Below, one piece after another: positions 33,867-43,364 of a stretch of DNA of 64,000 nucleotides. Source of the DNA: Lysobacter oculi (GTDB lineage: Bacteria; Pseudomonadota; Gammaproteobacteria; Xanthomonadales; Xanthomonadaceae). Below the pieces are notes generated by a model that was not told the DNA's origin, made no database searches, and saw only the letters and a program-made list of their open reading frames with translations. The position numbers were made by a program, and so were the translations under genes. The first letter of the stretch is position 1; each line of letters starts with the position of its first letter. The stretch is from NCBI RefSeq assembly GCF_003293695.1, contig NZ_CP029556.1, forward strand, positions 1,250,001-1,314,000, read 5' to 3'.

Positions 33867-36119
33867 ATGAGCAGCAACGACCTGACCCGCCCCGCCTTCC
33901 ACGGTTTCGAGCAGATCCCCCTGCGCGAGTACGCCGAGCGCGCCTACCTCGACTATTCGATGTACGTGGTGCTCGACCGCGCCCTGCCCTTCATCGGCGA
34001 CGGGCTGAAGCCGGTCCAGCGCCGCATCATCTATGCGATGAGCGAACTCGGCCTCAACGCCGGGTCCAAGCCGAAGAAATCCGCGCGCACCGTGGGCGAC
34101 GTCATCGGCAAATACCACCCGCATGGCGACAGCGCCTGCTACGAGGCGCTGGTGTTGATGGCGCAGCCGTTCTCCTACCGCTATCCGCTGATCGAAGGCC
34201 AGGGCAACTTCGGTTCGCCGGACGACCCGAAATCCTTCGCGGCGATGCGCTACACCGAGTCCAAGCTGACGCCGATCGCCGAAGTGCTGCTGGGCGAACT
34301 GGGCCAGGGCACGGTGGACTGGGATCCCAACTTCGACGGCACGCTGGAAGAGCCGACGTGGATGCCGGCGCGCCTGCCGCACCTGCTGCTCAACGGCACC
34401 ACCGGCATCGCGGTCGGCATGGCCACCGACGTGCCGCCGCACAACCTCAACGAGGTGGTGAGCGCCTGCATCCGCCTGCTGGAGGATCCCGATGCCTCGG
34501 TCGCCGACCTCTGCGAGCACATCCTCGGGCCGGACTATCCGACCACCGCCGAGATCATCACCCCGGTCGCCGACCTGCGCACGATCTACGAGACCGGCAA
34601 CGGCGGCGTGCGCGTGCGCGCGACCTACGCGAAGGAGAACGGCAACATCATCATCACCGCGCTGCCTTACCAGGTGTCGCCGTCGAAGGTGATCGAGCAG
34701 ATCGCGCAGCAGATGCGCGCGAAGAAGCTGCCGTGGCTGGAGGACATCCGCGACGAATCCGACCACGCCACGCCGGTGCGCATCGCGCTGGTGCCGCGCA
34801 GCAACCGCGTCGACATCGACCAGCTGATGGGCCACCTCTTCGCCACCACCGATCTGGAGAAGAGCTACCGCGTCAACATGAACGTGATCGGGCTCGATGG
34901 CCGGCCGCAGGTGAAGAACCTGAAGATGCTGCTGTCGGAGTGGCTGCGCTTCCGCCAGGACACCGTGGTCCGCCGCCTCAAGCACCGGCTGGAAAAAGTC
35001 GAGCGCCGCCTGCACCTGTTGGAAGGCCTGTTGACCGCCTTCCTCAACCTGGACGAGGTGATCCGGATCATCCGCAGCGAGGACGAGCCGAAGCCGGTGC
35101 TGATGGCGCGTTTCGCGCTCAGCGACGACCAGGCCGACTATATCCTCGACACCAAGCTGCGCCAGCTGGCACGGCTGGAGGAAATGAAGATCCGTGGCGA
35201 GCAGGACCAGCTCGACAGCGAGCGCGACCGCCTGATCGCGACGCTCGGCAGCAATGCCAAGCTCAAGAAACTGATCAAGGAAGAACTGCTGGCCGATGCG
35301 AAGAAGTTCGGCGATGCGCGGCGTTCACCGCTGGTCGCGCGCGTGGCGGCGCAGGCGCTGGACGAAACCGAACTGGTCGCCAGCGAACCGGTGACGGTGG
35401 TGATGAGCGAAAAGGGCTGGGTACGCGCGGCGAAGGGCCACGATGTGGATGCCGCCGCGTTGTCCTACCGCGATGGCGACGGCCTGCTTGCCGCGGTCAA
35501 GGGCCGCAGCAACCAGCAGGTCGCGTTCCTGGATTCCGCCGGCCGCAGCTATTCCACCGCCGCGCACACGCTGCCTTCGGCGCGTGGCAATGGCGAGCCG
35601 CTGACCGGGCGCTTCTCGCCGGCGTCGGGCGCTTCGTTCCGCGCGCTGGCCAGCGGCGACAACGACATGCGCCTGGTGCTGGCATCGAGCGAGGGCTACG
35701 GCTTCGTCACCCGCTTCGAAAACCTGACCGGCCGCAACAAGGCGGGCAAGGCGATGATCTCGCTCGGCAACGGCGCCGACGTGCTGCAGCCCGCTCCCGC
35801 GACGAAAGTGGAGAGCGACCGCATCGTGATCGCCACCAGCGCCGGCCATGTGCTGGCCTTCCCGCTGGCCGACCTGCCTGAGCTCGACAAGGGCAAGGGC
35901 AACAAGCTGATCGAAATCCCCAAGGCCAAGCGCGGCACCGAGAAGGTGGTCGCGGTCGCGGTGATCCCCGAAGGCGGCAAGCTGCAGGTGAAGTCCGGTG
36001 CCCGCACCATGACGCTGTCGTGGAAGGAACTGGACGAATACCTGGGCGCGCGCGCCTCGCGGGGCAGCCTGTTGCCGCGCGGCTGGCAGAAGGTGGATGC
36101 GCTTTCGGCGGAAGGCTGA
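33867..36119 (+). CDS. parC: DNA topoisomerase IV subunit A
   Basis: A 750-residue type IIA topoisomerase A subunit, which decatenates daughter chromosomes with ParE. The catalytic Tyr is in [11 protein letters not shown] (Tyr129). The quinolone-determining region reads [17 protein letters not shown] with Ser89 and Glu93, the susceptible-type residues. The C-terminal half has the degenerate beta-pinwheel blades of ParC rather than the GyrA box. I chose the ATG; an in-frame TTG lies seven codons upstream. Confidence 0.95.
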   Translation: MSSNDLTRPAFHGFEQIPLREYAERAYLDYSMYVVLDRALPFIGDGLKPVQRRIIYAMSELGLNAGSKPKKSARTVGDVIGKYHPHGDSACYEALVLMAQPFSYRYPLIEGQGNFGSPDDPKSFAAMRYTESKLTPIAEVLLGELGQGTVDWDPNFDGTLEEPTWMPARLPHLLLNGTTGIAVGMATDVPPHNLNEVVSACIRLLEDPDASVADLCEHILGPDYPTTAEIITPVADLRTIYETGNGGVRVRATYAKENGNIIITALPYQVSPSKVIEQIAQQMRAKKLPWLEDIRDESDHATPVRIALVPRSNRVDIDQLMGHLFATTDLEKSYRVNMNVIGLDGRPQVKNLKMLLSEWLRFRQDTVVRRLKHRLEKVERRLHLLEGLLTAFLNLDEVIRIIRSEDEPKPVLMARFALSDDQADYILDTKLRQLARLEEMKIRGEQDQLDSERDRLIATLGSNAKLKKLIKEELLADAKKFGDARRSPLVARVAAQALDETELVASEPVTVVMSEKGWVRAAKGHDVDAAALSYRDGDGLLAAVKGRSNQQVAFLDSAGRSYSTAAHTLPSARGNGEPLTGRFSPASGASFRALASGDNDMRLVLASSEGYGFVTRFENLTGRNKAGKAMISLGNGADVLQPAPATKVESDRIVIATSAGHVLAFPLADLPELDKGKGNKLIEIPKAKRGTEKVVAVAVIPEGGKLQVKSGARTMTLSWKELDEYLGARASRGSLLPRGWQKVDALSAEG

Positions 36120-36183
36120 TTGTTGACGCAGGCCGCGCACGCAACGGGGGCGGCATCGGGATTTCCAACACGGGAGTGATCGG

Positions 36184-36564
36184 ATGAAACGCGTGACCGG
36201 CATCGGCGGCATCTTCTTCAAGGCGAACGACCCCAAGGCGCTGTCGGCCTGGTATCGCGACCATCTGGGGCTCGACGTCACCGAATGGGGCGGCGCGATC
36301 ATCAAATGGGGCGGCGAAGGCTCGGAATCGGGCCTCACCGTGTGGAGCCCGTTCGCCGCCGACACCGATTACATGCAGCCGGGCATCGCCTCGTTCATGG
36401 TCAATTTCCGCGTCGAAGACGTGGACGCGCTGCTGGCGGCCCTTCGCGAGGAAGGCTGCAACGTGATGGACAAGACCGACAGTTCCGAGCAGGGCAAGTT
36501 CGGCTGGGTGATCGACCCCGAAGGCAACAAGATCGAACTCTGGCAACCCGCCGCGGGCATGTAG
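36184..36564 (+). CDS. VOC-superfamily (glyoxalase-like) protein
   Basis: A 126-residue single VOC module: GIGGIFFKANDPKALSAWYRDHLG for the first beta-alpha-beta-beta-beta unit and SFMVNFRVEDVDALLAALREEG with GWVIDPEGNKIELWQP for the second. Metal ligands of the glyoxalase type (final Glu in KIELWQ) are kept. Substrate unknown. GGGAGTGATCGG precedes the ATG. It ends with TAG nine bases before the interrupted tpm gene, with which it is probably cotranscribed. Confidence 0.82.
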   Translation: MKRVTGIGGIFFKANDPKALSAWYRDHLGLDVTEWGGAIIKWGGEGSESGLTVWSPFAADTDYMQPGIASFMVNFRVEDVDALLAALREEGCNVMDKTDSSEQGKFGWVIDPEGNKIELWQPAAGM

Positions 36565-36572
36565 GCCGCGAC

Positions 36573-37229
36573 ATGGACGCCGCTTACTGGCAAAGCCGCT
36601 GGCAGCGCGGCGAAACCGGCTGGCATCGCGATTAGGTGATGCCGCTGCTGCAGAAGCATTGGCCGGCGATTGATCCGCTGCCCGGTGCGCGCGTGGTAGT
36701 GCCGCTGTGTGGAAAGACGCTGGACATGCCGTGGCTGGCCGCGCGGGGACATGGCGTGTTGGGTATCGAAGTCGCGGCGGAAGGCATCGCGGCGTTCTTC
36801 GCCGAACAGGGTCTGGACGATGACGCGGTCGATACGCCGGCCGGGCAGCTGCATCGTGCGGGCGCCATCGACATCCTCCAGGCCGATGTGTTCGAAATCG
36901 ATGCCGCCACGCTCGCCGACTGCCGGCATGTCTACGACCGCGCCGCACTCATCGCGCTGCCGCCCGAACTGCGCCGCCGCTATGCCGACACGTTCTACGC
37001 GCGGCTGCCTTCGGGTTGCCGTGGCCTGCTGATCACGCTGGAGTATCCGCAGCACCAGAAGGCCGGCCCACCGTTCTCGGTCAGCGAAAACGAGGTGCAT
37101 GCACTGTTTTCGCCGGGCTGGGATGTTACGCTGCTGGAGCGGCGCGACATCCTTGCGCAGCAGCCCGCCTTCGTCGCCGAAGGCGTGGGCGCCCTGCACA
37201 CGACCGTCTATCGGCTCGACAAACGCTGA
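36573..37229 (+). pseudogene. tpm: Thiopurine S-methyltransferase, interrupted by an in-frame TAG
   Basis: The reading frame starts DAAYWQSRWQRGETGWHRD, meets TAG at 36633-36635 (codon 21), and continues without shift as VMPLLQKHWP, VVVPLCGKTLDMPWLAARGHGVLGIE and ADVFEIDAATL to a normal end (DKR). Homologs run straight through this point, so one codon, probably GAG or CAG, has become TAG. The rest, including the SAM motif, is intact. A shorter product could start at GTG 36636 or ATG 36639, but it would lack the N-terminal substrate-lid helix. The family methylates thiopurines and, in bacteria, selenium or tellurium oxyanions. Confidence 0.8.
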
Positions 37230-37238
37230 CGCGAAGCC

Positions 37239-38924
37239 TCAGGCAGTCGCCGCGTTGTGCACCCCCGCCACCGCGCGTCCCGAGGGATCCGCCGCCGCCG
37301 AGAACGCCGCATCCCATTCGATCGCCGCCGGTGATGAGCAGGCGATCGACTTGCCGCCCGGCACCGTGCGCGCGCAGCCTTCGCCCGGAAATTCGCGTTC
37401 GAACAGGCGGCGATAGAAATAGGCCTCCTTGCTCTGCGGCGGGTTGTGCGGGAAACGCTGCGCGGCCATGGCGAATTCGGCATCGCCCACCTGCGCTTCG
37501 GCGTGCGCCTTGAGGCCGTCGATCCAGCCGTAGCCGACGCCGTCGCTGAACTGCTCCTTCTGCCGCCACAGGATCTCGTCGGGCAGAACGCCTTCGAAGG
37601 CCGCGCGCAGCACGTGCTTCTCGATGCGCCCGCCCTTCGCCATCTTCGCTTCGGCATCCATCGCCATCGCCACCTCGATGAATTCGCGGTCCAGGAACGG
37701 CACGCGCGGCTCCACGCCCCAGGCCATCATCGATTTGTTGGCGCGCAGGCAGTCGTACTGGTGCAGCGCGTCGAGCTTGCGCACCAGTTCCTCGTGGAAA
37801 GAACGCGCGTCCGGCGCCTTGTGGAAATACAGGTAGCCGCCGAACAGTTCATCGCTGCCCTCGCCCGACAGCACCATCTTCACGCCCATCGCCTTGATCC
37901 GCCGCGCCAGCAGGTACATCGGCGTGGAGGCGCGGATGGTGGTGACGTCGCAGGTCTCGACATGGCGGATGACGTCGGGGATCGCGTCGAGCCCTTCCTC
38001 GAAGGTGTAGGTGAAACCGTGGTGCACGGTGCCGAGCGCATCGGCGGCGATCTGCGCGGCCTTGAGGTCGGGCGAGCCCTCCAGCCCGATGGCGAAGGAA
38101 TGCAGGCGCGGCCACCAGGCTTCCGAGGCGTCATCGTCCTCGATGCGCTGGCGGGCGAACTTCGCGGCGCAGGCGGCGACCAGCGATGAATCCAGCCCGC
38201 CCGACAGCAGCACGCCGTAGGGCACATCGCTCATCAACTGGCGATGCACGGCGGCTTCGAACGCCTCGCGCAGGGCGGCCTTCGATACCTGCACGCCTTC
38301 GGTGGCGGCGACATCCCGCCATGGCCGCTGGTAATAGCGATGCAGCACGCCGCTGCGCGTGTCGAACCAGTGGCCGGGCGGAAACTGGGCGACGTCATCG
38401 CACAGCCGCGCGATTGCCTTCATCTCCGACGAGACCCACAGCCGGCCTTCGACATCGTGGCCCCAGTACAGCGGGCAGATGCCGATGTGGTCGCGGGCGA
38501 TGATCGCGCGCTGCCGCCGCGCATCCCACAGCACGAAGGCGAACATGCCGTTGAGCCGGTCGAGCCACGCGCCGGCATCGCCCTCGGGATCGCGGGCATG
38601 CAGCGCGTTGATCACCTCGCAATCGGAGCCGCTCTGGAAGGCGTAGGCGTCCTCAAGATCCGTGCGCAGTTCGCGGTGGTTGTAGATCTCGCCGTTGACC
38701 GCGAGCGCCAGTTGCCCGTCGCCGGAGAGCAACGGTTGCGCGCCGCCAGCGGGATCGACGATGGCCAATCGCTCGTGCACCAGCAGCGCATGGGGATGCT
38801 GGTACACGCCGCTCCAGTCGGGCCCGCGATGGCGCTGCCGTGCGGACAGCGAGAGCGCGAGTGGCCGCAGCACGGCGAGATCGCTGCCGGGGCGGAGGTC
38901 GATGACGGAAAGGATGGAACACAT
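37239..38924 (-). CDS. asnB: Asparagine synthetase B (glutamine-hydrolysing)
   Basis: A 561-residue enzyme that makes asparagine from aspartate, glutamine and ATP. Cys2 is the glutaminase nucleophile (MCSILSV), with HRGPD, HERLAIVDP and NGEIYNH in the class II amidotransferase domain. The synthetase domain has the PPi loop LLSGGLDSS, then AIGLEGSPDL and LSGEGSDELFGGYLYF. AAGGAG lies upstream of the ATG. In front of the gene are a leader peptide with five clustered Asn codons and a terminator, a classical attenuator for asparagine supply. It is convergent with the broken tpm gene. Confidence 0.95.
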   Translation of the reverse strand: MCSILSVIDLRPGSDLAVLRPLALSLSARQRHRGPDWSGVYQHPHALLVHERLAIVDPAGGAQPLLSGDGQLALAVNGEIYNHRELRTDLEDAYAFQSGSDCEVINALHARDPEGDAGAWLDRLNGMFAFVLWDARRQRAIIARDHIGICPLYWGHDVEGRLWVSSEMKAIARLCDDVAQFPPGHWFDTRSGVLHRYYQRPWRDVAATEGVQVSKAALREAFEAAVHRQLMSDVPYGVLLSGGLDSSLVAACAAKFARQRIEDDDASEAWWPRLHSFAIGLEGSPDLKAAQIAADALGTVHHGFTYTFEEGLDAIPDVIRHVETCDVTTIRASTPMYLLARRIKAMGVKMVLSGEGSDELFGGYLYFHKAPDARSFHEELVRKLDALHQYDCLRANKSMMAWGVEPRVPFLDREFIEVAMAMDAEAKMAKGGRIEKHVLRAAFEGVLPDEILWRQKEQFSDGVGYGWIDGLKAHAEAQVGDAEFAMAAQRFPHNPPQSKEAYFYRRLFEREFPGEGCARTVPGGKSIACSSPAAIEWDAAFSAAADPSGRAVAGVHNAATA

Positions 38925-38969
38925 GGCCGGACTCCTTGTCGTGGGGGTGATGCGTGGTGGTCGGAAACG

Positions 38970-38997
38970 AAAAAGCCCGCCTTGGAGGGCGGGCTTC
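38970..38997 (-). terminator. Attenuator terminator upstream of asnB
   Basis: AAGCCCGCC/GGCGGGCTT form a 9-bp stem with a six-base loop and a T5 run on the minus strand. It lies 26 bases after the leader peptide stop and 45 bases before asnB, so it must be read through for asnB expression. Confidence 0.88.
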
Positions 38998-39023
38998 AGG
39001 AAGGTTGGCGTGGAGAGGACGCG

Positions 39024-39143
39024 CTAACCGCTGGCCCGCGGGAGGCTGGCGTTATTGCGGTTATTGGCGTTGGCGACCATGCATGCCGGCACCGCCGCGA
39101 CGTGGGCGGCGAAGGCGTGGGCAGGCGTGCGCGGGTTCATCAT
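39024..39143 (-). CDS. asnB leader peptide with clustered Asn codons
   Basis: A 39-residue peptide beginning MMNPRTPAH. Five of seven consecutive codons (39051-39071, NANNRNN) encode Asn, against a low overall Asn frequency in this high-G+C genome. It ends with TAG 26 bases before the attenuator terminator. RNA segment TAACCGC, across the Asn codons (39057-39063), is exactly complementary to GCGGTTA near the stop codon (39025-39031), as expected for a ribosome-controlled 1:2 hairpin. Stalling at Asn codons would disrupt this pairing. A CACACT box six bases before the ATG suggests leaderless translation. Confidence 0.8.
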   Translation of the reverse strand: MMNPRTPAHAFAAHVAAVPACMVANANNRNNASLPRASG

Positions 39144-39240
39144 GGCCCGAGTGTGCACCCGCGCGCGGACCAAGCGCAATCCCGGGCGGGAACCTTTTCC
39201 GCGTCCGCCGCATCCCATGCAGGACAACCGAGGACTCCAG

Positions 39241-39969
39241 ATGGTCAGCCCCGTTCCACGCGACGCAATCGATTACGCGGCCCAGACGCTTGACCAGCTG
39301 GTGGTGCTGGCCCGGACCGGCCACCGCGAGGCGTTCCGGCACCTGATGCAAAAATGCAATCAGCGCCTGTTCCGCACCGCCCGCGCCGTGCTCAACGACG
39401 ATGCCGAAGCCGAGGACGCGCTGCAGTAGGCCTATATCAAGGCCTTCCGTGCGCTGCAGGCCTTTCGCGGCGATGCCGCCGTCACCACCTGGCTGACCCG
39501 CATCGTGCTCAACGAGTGCTACGCGCGATTGCGCCAGCGTCATCCCACGGTCGATCTGGACCAGGTCGATGCCGCGCGTGGCGACGCCCGCATCCTTCAA
39601 TTCCCCACGAGGTTCGGCATGGAAGATCCGGCCAATTCCGCTTCACGCCTGCAGATGCGCGGGTTCATCGAAAACGCCATCGCCGCGCTGCCCGAAGCCT
39701 TCCGCGTGGTCTTCGTGATGCGCGACATCGAGGAATGCAGCACCGAGGAAACCGCCGAGGCGCTCGGCATCCTGCCGGAAACGGTGAAGACGCGGCTGCA
39801 TCGCGCGCGCCGGCAATTGCGCCTGGCGCTGGAGGAATCCGTCGCGTCCTCGCTGGGCGATGCCTTCCCCTTCCTGGGCCCGCGCTGCGCACGCCTGACC
39901 GACGCGGTCATGCAGCGCCTGCCCGTTGCCGCACCGATGCCACATCCCACCCACCCCGGAGAACACTGA
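39241..39969 (+). pseudogene. ECF-type RNA polymerase sigma factor, interrupted by an in-frame TAG
   Basis: Region 2 reads GHREAFRHLMQKCNQRLFRTARAVLNDDAEAEDALQ, then TAG (39427-39429, codon 63), then AYIKAFRALQAFRGDAAVTTWLTRIVLN in the same frame. Family members have Glu or Asp at this position (DALQEAYIKAF), so a GAG to TAG change is the simplest explanation. Region 4 follows intact (AIAALPEAFRVVFVMRDIEECSTEETAEALGI, TVKTRLHRARRQL). CGAGGACTCCAG precedes the chosen ATG. Unless the stop is read through, region 4 is separated from region 2 and the factor is non-functional. Confidence 0.8.
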
Positions 39970-39970
39970 C

Positions 39971-40303
39971 ATGCTCGAGTACGCCCTGATCGTCCTTGCC
40001 ATCGGCGCCGTTGGCGGCCTCGTGATGGCCACGCGCGTGCTGCGCGGCCAGTTCGCGCCGTGGGCGCTTTCCGTGCTGCATGCCCTGCTCGGCGCGACCG
40101 GCCTGGTGCTGCTGATCCTGCTGATGCTGCAGGGCTCACCGCCGCAACGCGTGCTGGTCGGCTTCGGTCTGCTGCTGCTGGCGGCGCTGGGCGGATTCTT
40201 CCTCGCCTCCTTCCACCTGCGCCGCACGCTGCCGCCCAAGGCGGTGGTCATCATCCATGCGGGCGCGGCCGGCTTCCTCACCCTGCTCAGCCTGTTCTTC
40301 TGA
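39971..40303 (+). CDS. Small four-helix membrane protein, unknown function
   Basis: A 110-residue hydrophobic protein with four predicted helices (ALIVLAIGAVGGLVMA, ALSVLHALLGATGLVLLILLM, VLVGFGLLLLAALGGFFLA, VVIIHAGAAGFLTLLSL). No named family is recognised. It starts one base after the sigma-factor stop, uses GGAG from that gene's end, and is followed three bases later by the DUF2231 gene, so it belongs to the same transcript. Confidence 0.7.
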   Translation: MLEYALIVLAIGAVGGLVMATRVLRGQFAPWALSVLHALLGATGLVLLILLMLQGSPPQRVLVGFGLLLLAALGGFFLASFHLRRTLPPKAVVIIHAGAAGFLTLLSLFF

Positions 40304-40306
40304 GCG

Positions 40307-40738
40307 ATGGAAGGCCGCCATCCCCTGCATCCGGCGCTGGTGCATTTCCCGGTCGCGTGCTGGTCGCTGGGCACGCTGGCGGATTTCGCCAGCCTGCATT
40401 TCGGTGGCGATGCGGCACGGCTGTGTGGCGTGCTGCTGCTCGCCGGCACCGGCATCGCGTTGCCCGCGGCGGCGGCCGGGCTGTACGAGTTCACGCGCAT
40501 TCCCGCCGGCAGCCCGGCCATGCGCACGGCATGGATACACATGGGCGCGATGCTCACCGCGTTCGTGCTCTACGCCAGCAGCCTGCTGCTGCGCGTCAAC
40601 CATCTGCATGAGCCGCAGGTCGGCGCGTGGCCGCTCGCGCTGGATGTCGCGGGCTTCATCGCGCTCACTGTCGGCGGCTGGCAGGGCGGCCGCCTCGTCT
40701 ACCACCACGGCACAGGAACCCGCGCGCCATGCGACTGA
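40307..40738 (+). CDS. DUF2231 membrane protein
   Basis: A 143-residue protein with four predicted helices. The opening HPLHPALVHFPVACWSLGTLADF has the paired His motif that defines DUF2231; further His residues lie in WIHMGAML and NHLHEP. Proteins of this family may bind haem or metal in the membrane, but the function is not established. It overlaps the following redoxin gene by 10 bases. Confidence 0.8.
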   Translation: MEGRHPLHPALVHFPVACWSLGTLADFASLHFGGDAARLCGVLLLAGTGIALPAAAAGLYEFTRIPAGSPAMRTAWIHMGAMLTAFVLYASSLLLRVNHLHEPQVGAWPLALDVAGFIALTVGGWQGGRLVYHHGTGTRAPCD

Positions 40739-41286
40739 CCGCGCAGACACCCGCTCCCCAATGCCTGTTGTTCGACATCCGCGGTCAGCGCGTGCAGCTG
40801 GGCGGTGCCACCGGACGGCCCGCGCTGGTCAGCTTCTTCCGCGACGCCGCCTGCCCGTTCTGCAACTTCCGCATCTACGAATTCACCCGGCACCACGATG
40901 CGCTGTCGAAGCAGGGGCTGGATGTCGTCGCGGTGTTCACGTCGGATGTCGCAGCGGTGAAGCGCTTCGTCGCCCGCACGCCGCGACCCTTCGCGGTGAT
41001 CGCCGACCCCAGCGGCAACGCGCACCAGGCCTACCGCATCGAGCAGTCGTTGCGCGGCAAGCTGAAGGCGACCCTGACCCGCATCCCCACGTTGCTGCGC
41101 GGTCTACGCTTCGTCGGCCTGCACGGCCTCAATACGACCAACATCCTGCCTGCTGATTTCCTTGTCGATGGTCAGGGCAACATCGTCGAAGCCTGGTACG
41201 GCCGCGATGCCGGCGACCACATCCCGCTGGCGCGCGTGCATGCGTGGCTTGGGCAGGCAGCGCTGCCGCAGGCGCAAGCCGCCTAG
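40729..41286 (+). CDS. Peroxiredoxin-like (AhpC/TSA-family) protein
   Basis: A 185-residue thioredoxin-fold protein without signal peptide. The active site [17 protein letters not shown] carries a CxxC pair at the peroxiredoxin position, followed by [36 protein letters not shown] and [16 protein letters not shown]. It likely reduces peroxides or acts as a disulfide reductase. It is the last gene of the sigma-factor operon. Its stop TAG and that of the convergent dapE share the palindrome CTAG. Confidence 0.82.
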   Translation: MRLTAQTPAPQCLLFDIRGQRVQLGGATGRPALVSFFRDAACPFCNFRIYEFTRHHDALSKQGLDVVAVFTSDVAAVKRFVARTPRPFAVIADPSGNAHQAYRIEQSLRGKLKATLTRIPTLLRGLRFVGLHGLNTTNILPADFLVDGQGNIVEAWYGRDAGDHIPLARVHAWLGQAALPQAQAA

Positions 41287-42413
41287 CGGGCCAGCAATCG
41301 CTCGCAGAGTGCGCGATACAGCGCCGGCAACGCTTCCAGGTCCACCACGCGCACATGCTCGTCCACCTTGTGGATGCTGGCGTTGACCGGCCCGATCTCG
41401 ATGCACTCCGCCCCCAGCGGCGCGATGAAGCGCGCATCGGAGGTACCGCCGCCGGTGCTTTCCTCCGGCACATCGCCGGAGATCGCCGCCAGTACCTCGC
41501 GCGCGGCGGCACGCAACGGGCCTTCGGCGGTGTAGAACGGCTCGCCGCTGCGATGCCAGTGGATGCGGTAGTCCAGTCCATGCGCGCGCAGGATGTCTTC
41601 GCAGGCGGCTTCCAGCTTCGCCGCATCCCAATGCGGGTTGTAGCGCAGGTTGAACAGCACTTCGAGCGCGCCGGGAATCACGTTGTTGGCGTGGTTGCCG
41701 GCGTGGACGTCGGTGATCTGCAGCGAGGTGGGCGGGAAGGTTTCGTAACCCTCGTCCCAGCGCCGCGCGGCGAGTTCCGCCAATGCAGGCAGGGCCTGGT
41801 GGATCGGATTGCGCGCTTTCTCCGGATACGCGACATGGCCCTGCACACCGTTCACCGTGAGCCTCGCCGACAGCGAACCGCGACGCCCGACGCGCAGCAG
41901 GTCGCCGAGGGTCTGCTTCGACGAGGGCTCGCCGGTGATGCACCAGTCGATACGCTGACCGCGCTCGCGGAACAGATCGGCCACCTTGCGCACGCCGTCG
42001 ATCGCATCGCCTTCCTCATCGGAGGTCAGCAGCAACGCGACGGTGCCCACGTGATCCGGATGCGCGGCGACGAACTGTTCCAGCGCCACCACGAAGGCCG
42101 CCACGCTGCCTTTCATGTCCGCCGCGCCGCGCCCGTAGAGCACGCCATCGCGGATCTCCGGCGTGAACGGATCGCTCGCCCATGCGTCCAGCGGGCCCGG
42201 CGGCACCACATCGGTATGGCCGAGCAGCACCAGCACCGGCCCGCCTTCGCCATGCGTGGCCCAGAGGTTGTCCACATCGCCAAAGCGCAGCTGTTCGATG
42301 TCGAAACCGGCGCGTTGCAGGCGCTCGCCGATCAAGGCCTGGCAACCGGCATCGTCCGGCGTGACCGAGGGCCGCGCGATCAGTTCGCGGGTGAGGTCGA
42401 GGACGTCGCTCAT
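41283..42413 (-). CDS. dapE: Succinyl-diaminopimelate desuccinylase
   Basis: A 376-residue M20 metallohydrolase of the lysine/diaminopimelate pathway. Zinc ligands and the catalytic acid appear in [33 protein letters not shown] (catalytic Glu), ITGEPSS and [14 protein letters not shown]. It removes succinate from N-succinyl-L,L-DAP. The ATG follows GGGTGAGTGGCG; a GTG two codons upstream is possible. yffB is immediately upstream, as in E. coli, and dapD is 3 kb away. Confidence 0.94.
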   Translation of the reverse strand: MSDVLDLTRELIARPSVTPDDAGCQALIGERLQRAGFDIEQLRFGDVDNLWATHGEGGPVLVLLGHTDVVPPGPLDAWASDPFTPEIRDGVLYGRGAADMKGSVAAFVVALEQFVAAHPDHVGTVALLLTSDEEGDAIDGVRKVADLFRERGQRIDWCITGEPSSKQTLGDLLRVGRRGSLSARLTVNGVQGHVAYPEKARNPIHQALPALAELAARRWDEGYETFPPTSLQITDVHAGNHANNVIPGALEVLFNLRYNPHWDAAKLEAACEDILRAHGLDYRIHWHRSGEPFYTAEGPLRAAAREVLAAISGDVPEESTGGGTSDARFIAPLGAECIEIGPVNASIHKVDEHVRVVDLEALPALYRALCERLLAR

Positions 42414-42419
42414 CGCCAC

Positions 42420-42776
42420 TCACCCGACTCCGAACAGCTTTTTGAAACCGTTGTCGCTGAAGCCCTGGCTGACGCGGCCATCGTCCATCACCACCAGCGG
42501 GCGCTTGATCAGCGCGGGATGTTCGCGCAGCAGCAGCTTCCATTCGGCATCGCTGCCCGGCGTCTTCCGGTTCGGCGGCAACTGCCGCCAGGTGGTCGAT
42601 GACTTGTTGACCAGCGCATCCCAACCGCCGACCGCCTCCTTCCACGCCAGCAGGGTGTCGGGCGAAGGGGGTGCCTCGCGCACATCGACAAATTGATAGG
42701 GAATGTCGAAGCGTTTCAGCCAGTTCTGCGCCTTGCGGCAGGTGTCGCAGTTCTTCAGGCCATGCAGCGTGGTCAT
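42420..42776 (-). CDS. yffB: ArsC-family reductase YffB (Spx-like)
   Basis: A 118-residue thioredoxin-fold protein. NCDTCRKAQNWLKR contains the CxxC pair, followed by YQFVDVREAPPS, NKSSTTWRQLP and IKRPLVVMDDG (the cis-Pro strand). Family members resemble arsenate reductase and Spx, but YffB is thought to act on glutathione-type thiols. It sits six bases upstream of dapE, the conserved yffB-dapE pair. Confidence 0.88.
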   Translation of the reverse strand: MTTLHGLKNCDTCRKAQNWLKRFDIPYQFVDVREAPPSPDTLLAWKEAVGGWDALVNKSSTTWRQLPPNRKTPGSDAEWKLLLREHPALIKRPLVVMDDGRVSQGFSDNGFKKLFGVG

Positions 42777-42935
42777 GCGCGTCGATCCATGCGGGATGCG
42801 GCATTGTCGCCAGTCGCACCGGGCCACGCCAGCACGCCTTCGCTGAACACCATCCCGCGCGAACGTCACGGAGACCGGCGCGGTTCATGCGCGGCCCTCC
42901 AGCATGGCCGCATCGCACAGCACAAGGAGAACGCG

Positions 42936-43292
42936 ATGAAGCGCTTCGCCATCCAGACTTCGCTCGCCACCGCCCTGCTCGCCTTCGGCCTGGCCACCGC
43001 GCCGGCGATGGCGCAGAGCACGCCGCGCGCGCAGGTGCAGAGCCTCAAGCAGAACATCAAGGCGGATTTCCGCAGCGTCACCTCCAACGTCAAGCAGGAT
43101 GTGCGCGATCTCAGGAACGGCAACATCCGCGGTGCGCACGAACGCCACAAGCGCGTCCTGCGCGGCGACCATGCCCGCCATCGCGCGGCGGTCCGGCAGT
43201 CGCACCAGCGCCGGATGACGGCGGCGCAATGCCTCGCGCGTCACGGCAGGTTCGATTGCCAGCGCCGCGGTTATCGCTACGCGCGTCGCTGA
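42936..43292 (+). CDS. Small secreted basic protein
   Basis: A 118-residue exported protein with a clear signal peptide (LATALLAFGLATAPAMA). The mature part is very basic and His/Arg-rich (HERHKRVLRGDHARHRAAVRQSHQRR) and ends RGYRYARR. It has two Cys (AAQCLARHGRFDCQRRG), which may form a disulfide. AAGGAG is well placed. I do not recognise a family; the basic mature domain could bind the outer-membrane surface, DNA or metals. Confidence 0.7.
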   Translation: MKRFAIQTSLATALLAFGLATAPAMAQSTPRAQVQSLKQNIKADFRSVTSNVKQDVRDLRNGNIRGAHERHKRVLRGDHARHRAAVRQSHQRRMTAAQCLARHGRFDCQRRGYRYARR

Positions 43293-43316
43293 TCACGCAT
43301 CGACATCGACATGCAG

Positions 43317-43344
43317 AAACGGGCACCTGTGGGTGCCCGTTTTC
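43317..43344 (+). terminator. Terminator between the secreted protein and the CocE hydrolase
   Basis: AAACGGGCACC/GGTGCCCGTTT form an 11-bp perfect stem with a four-base loop and a T-run. It lies between two convergent genes and could also act on the opposite strand. Confidence 0.85.
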
Positions 43345-43364
43345 GTTGCAGCCGCGATGACGCA

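Noticed and set aside
36573..39969. Genome-wide recoding of TAG to a sense codon
   Set aside because: Several intact genes here (VOC protein, redoxin, dapE, CDF transporter) end in TAG at the expected length, so TAG still works as a stop.
41283..41286. Overlapping stop codons of the redoxin and dapE genes in CTAG
   Set aside because: It is a neat consequence of dense packing, and nothing suggests function.
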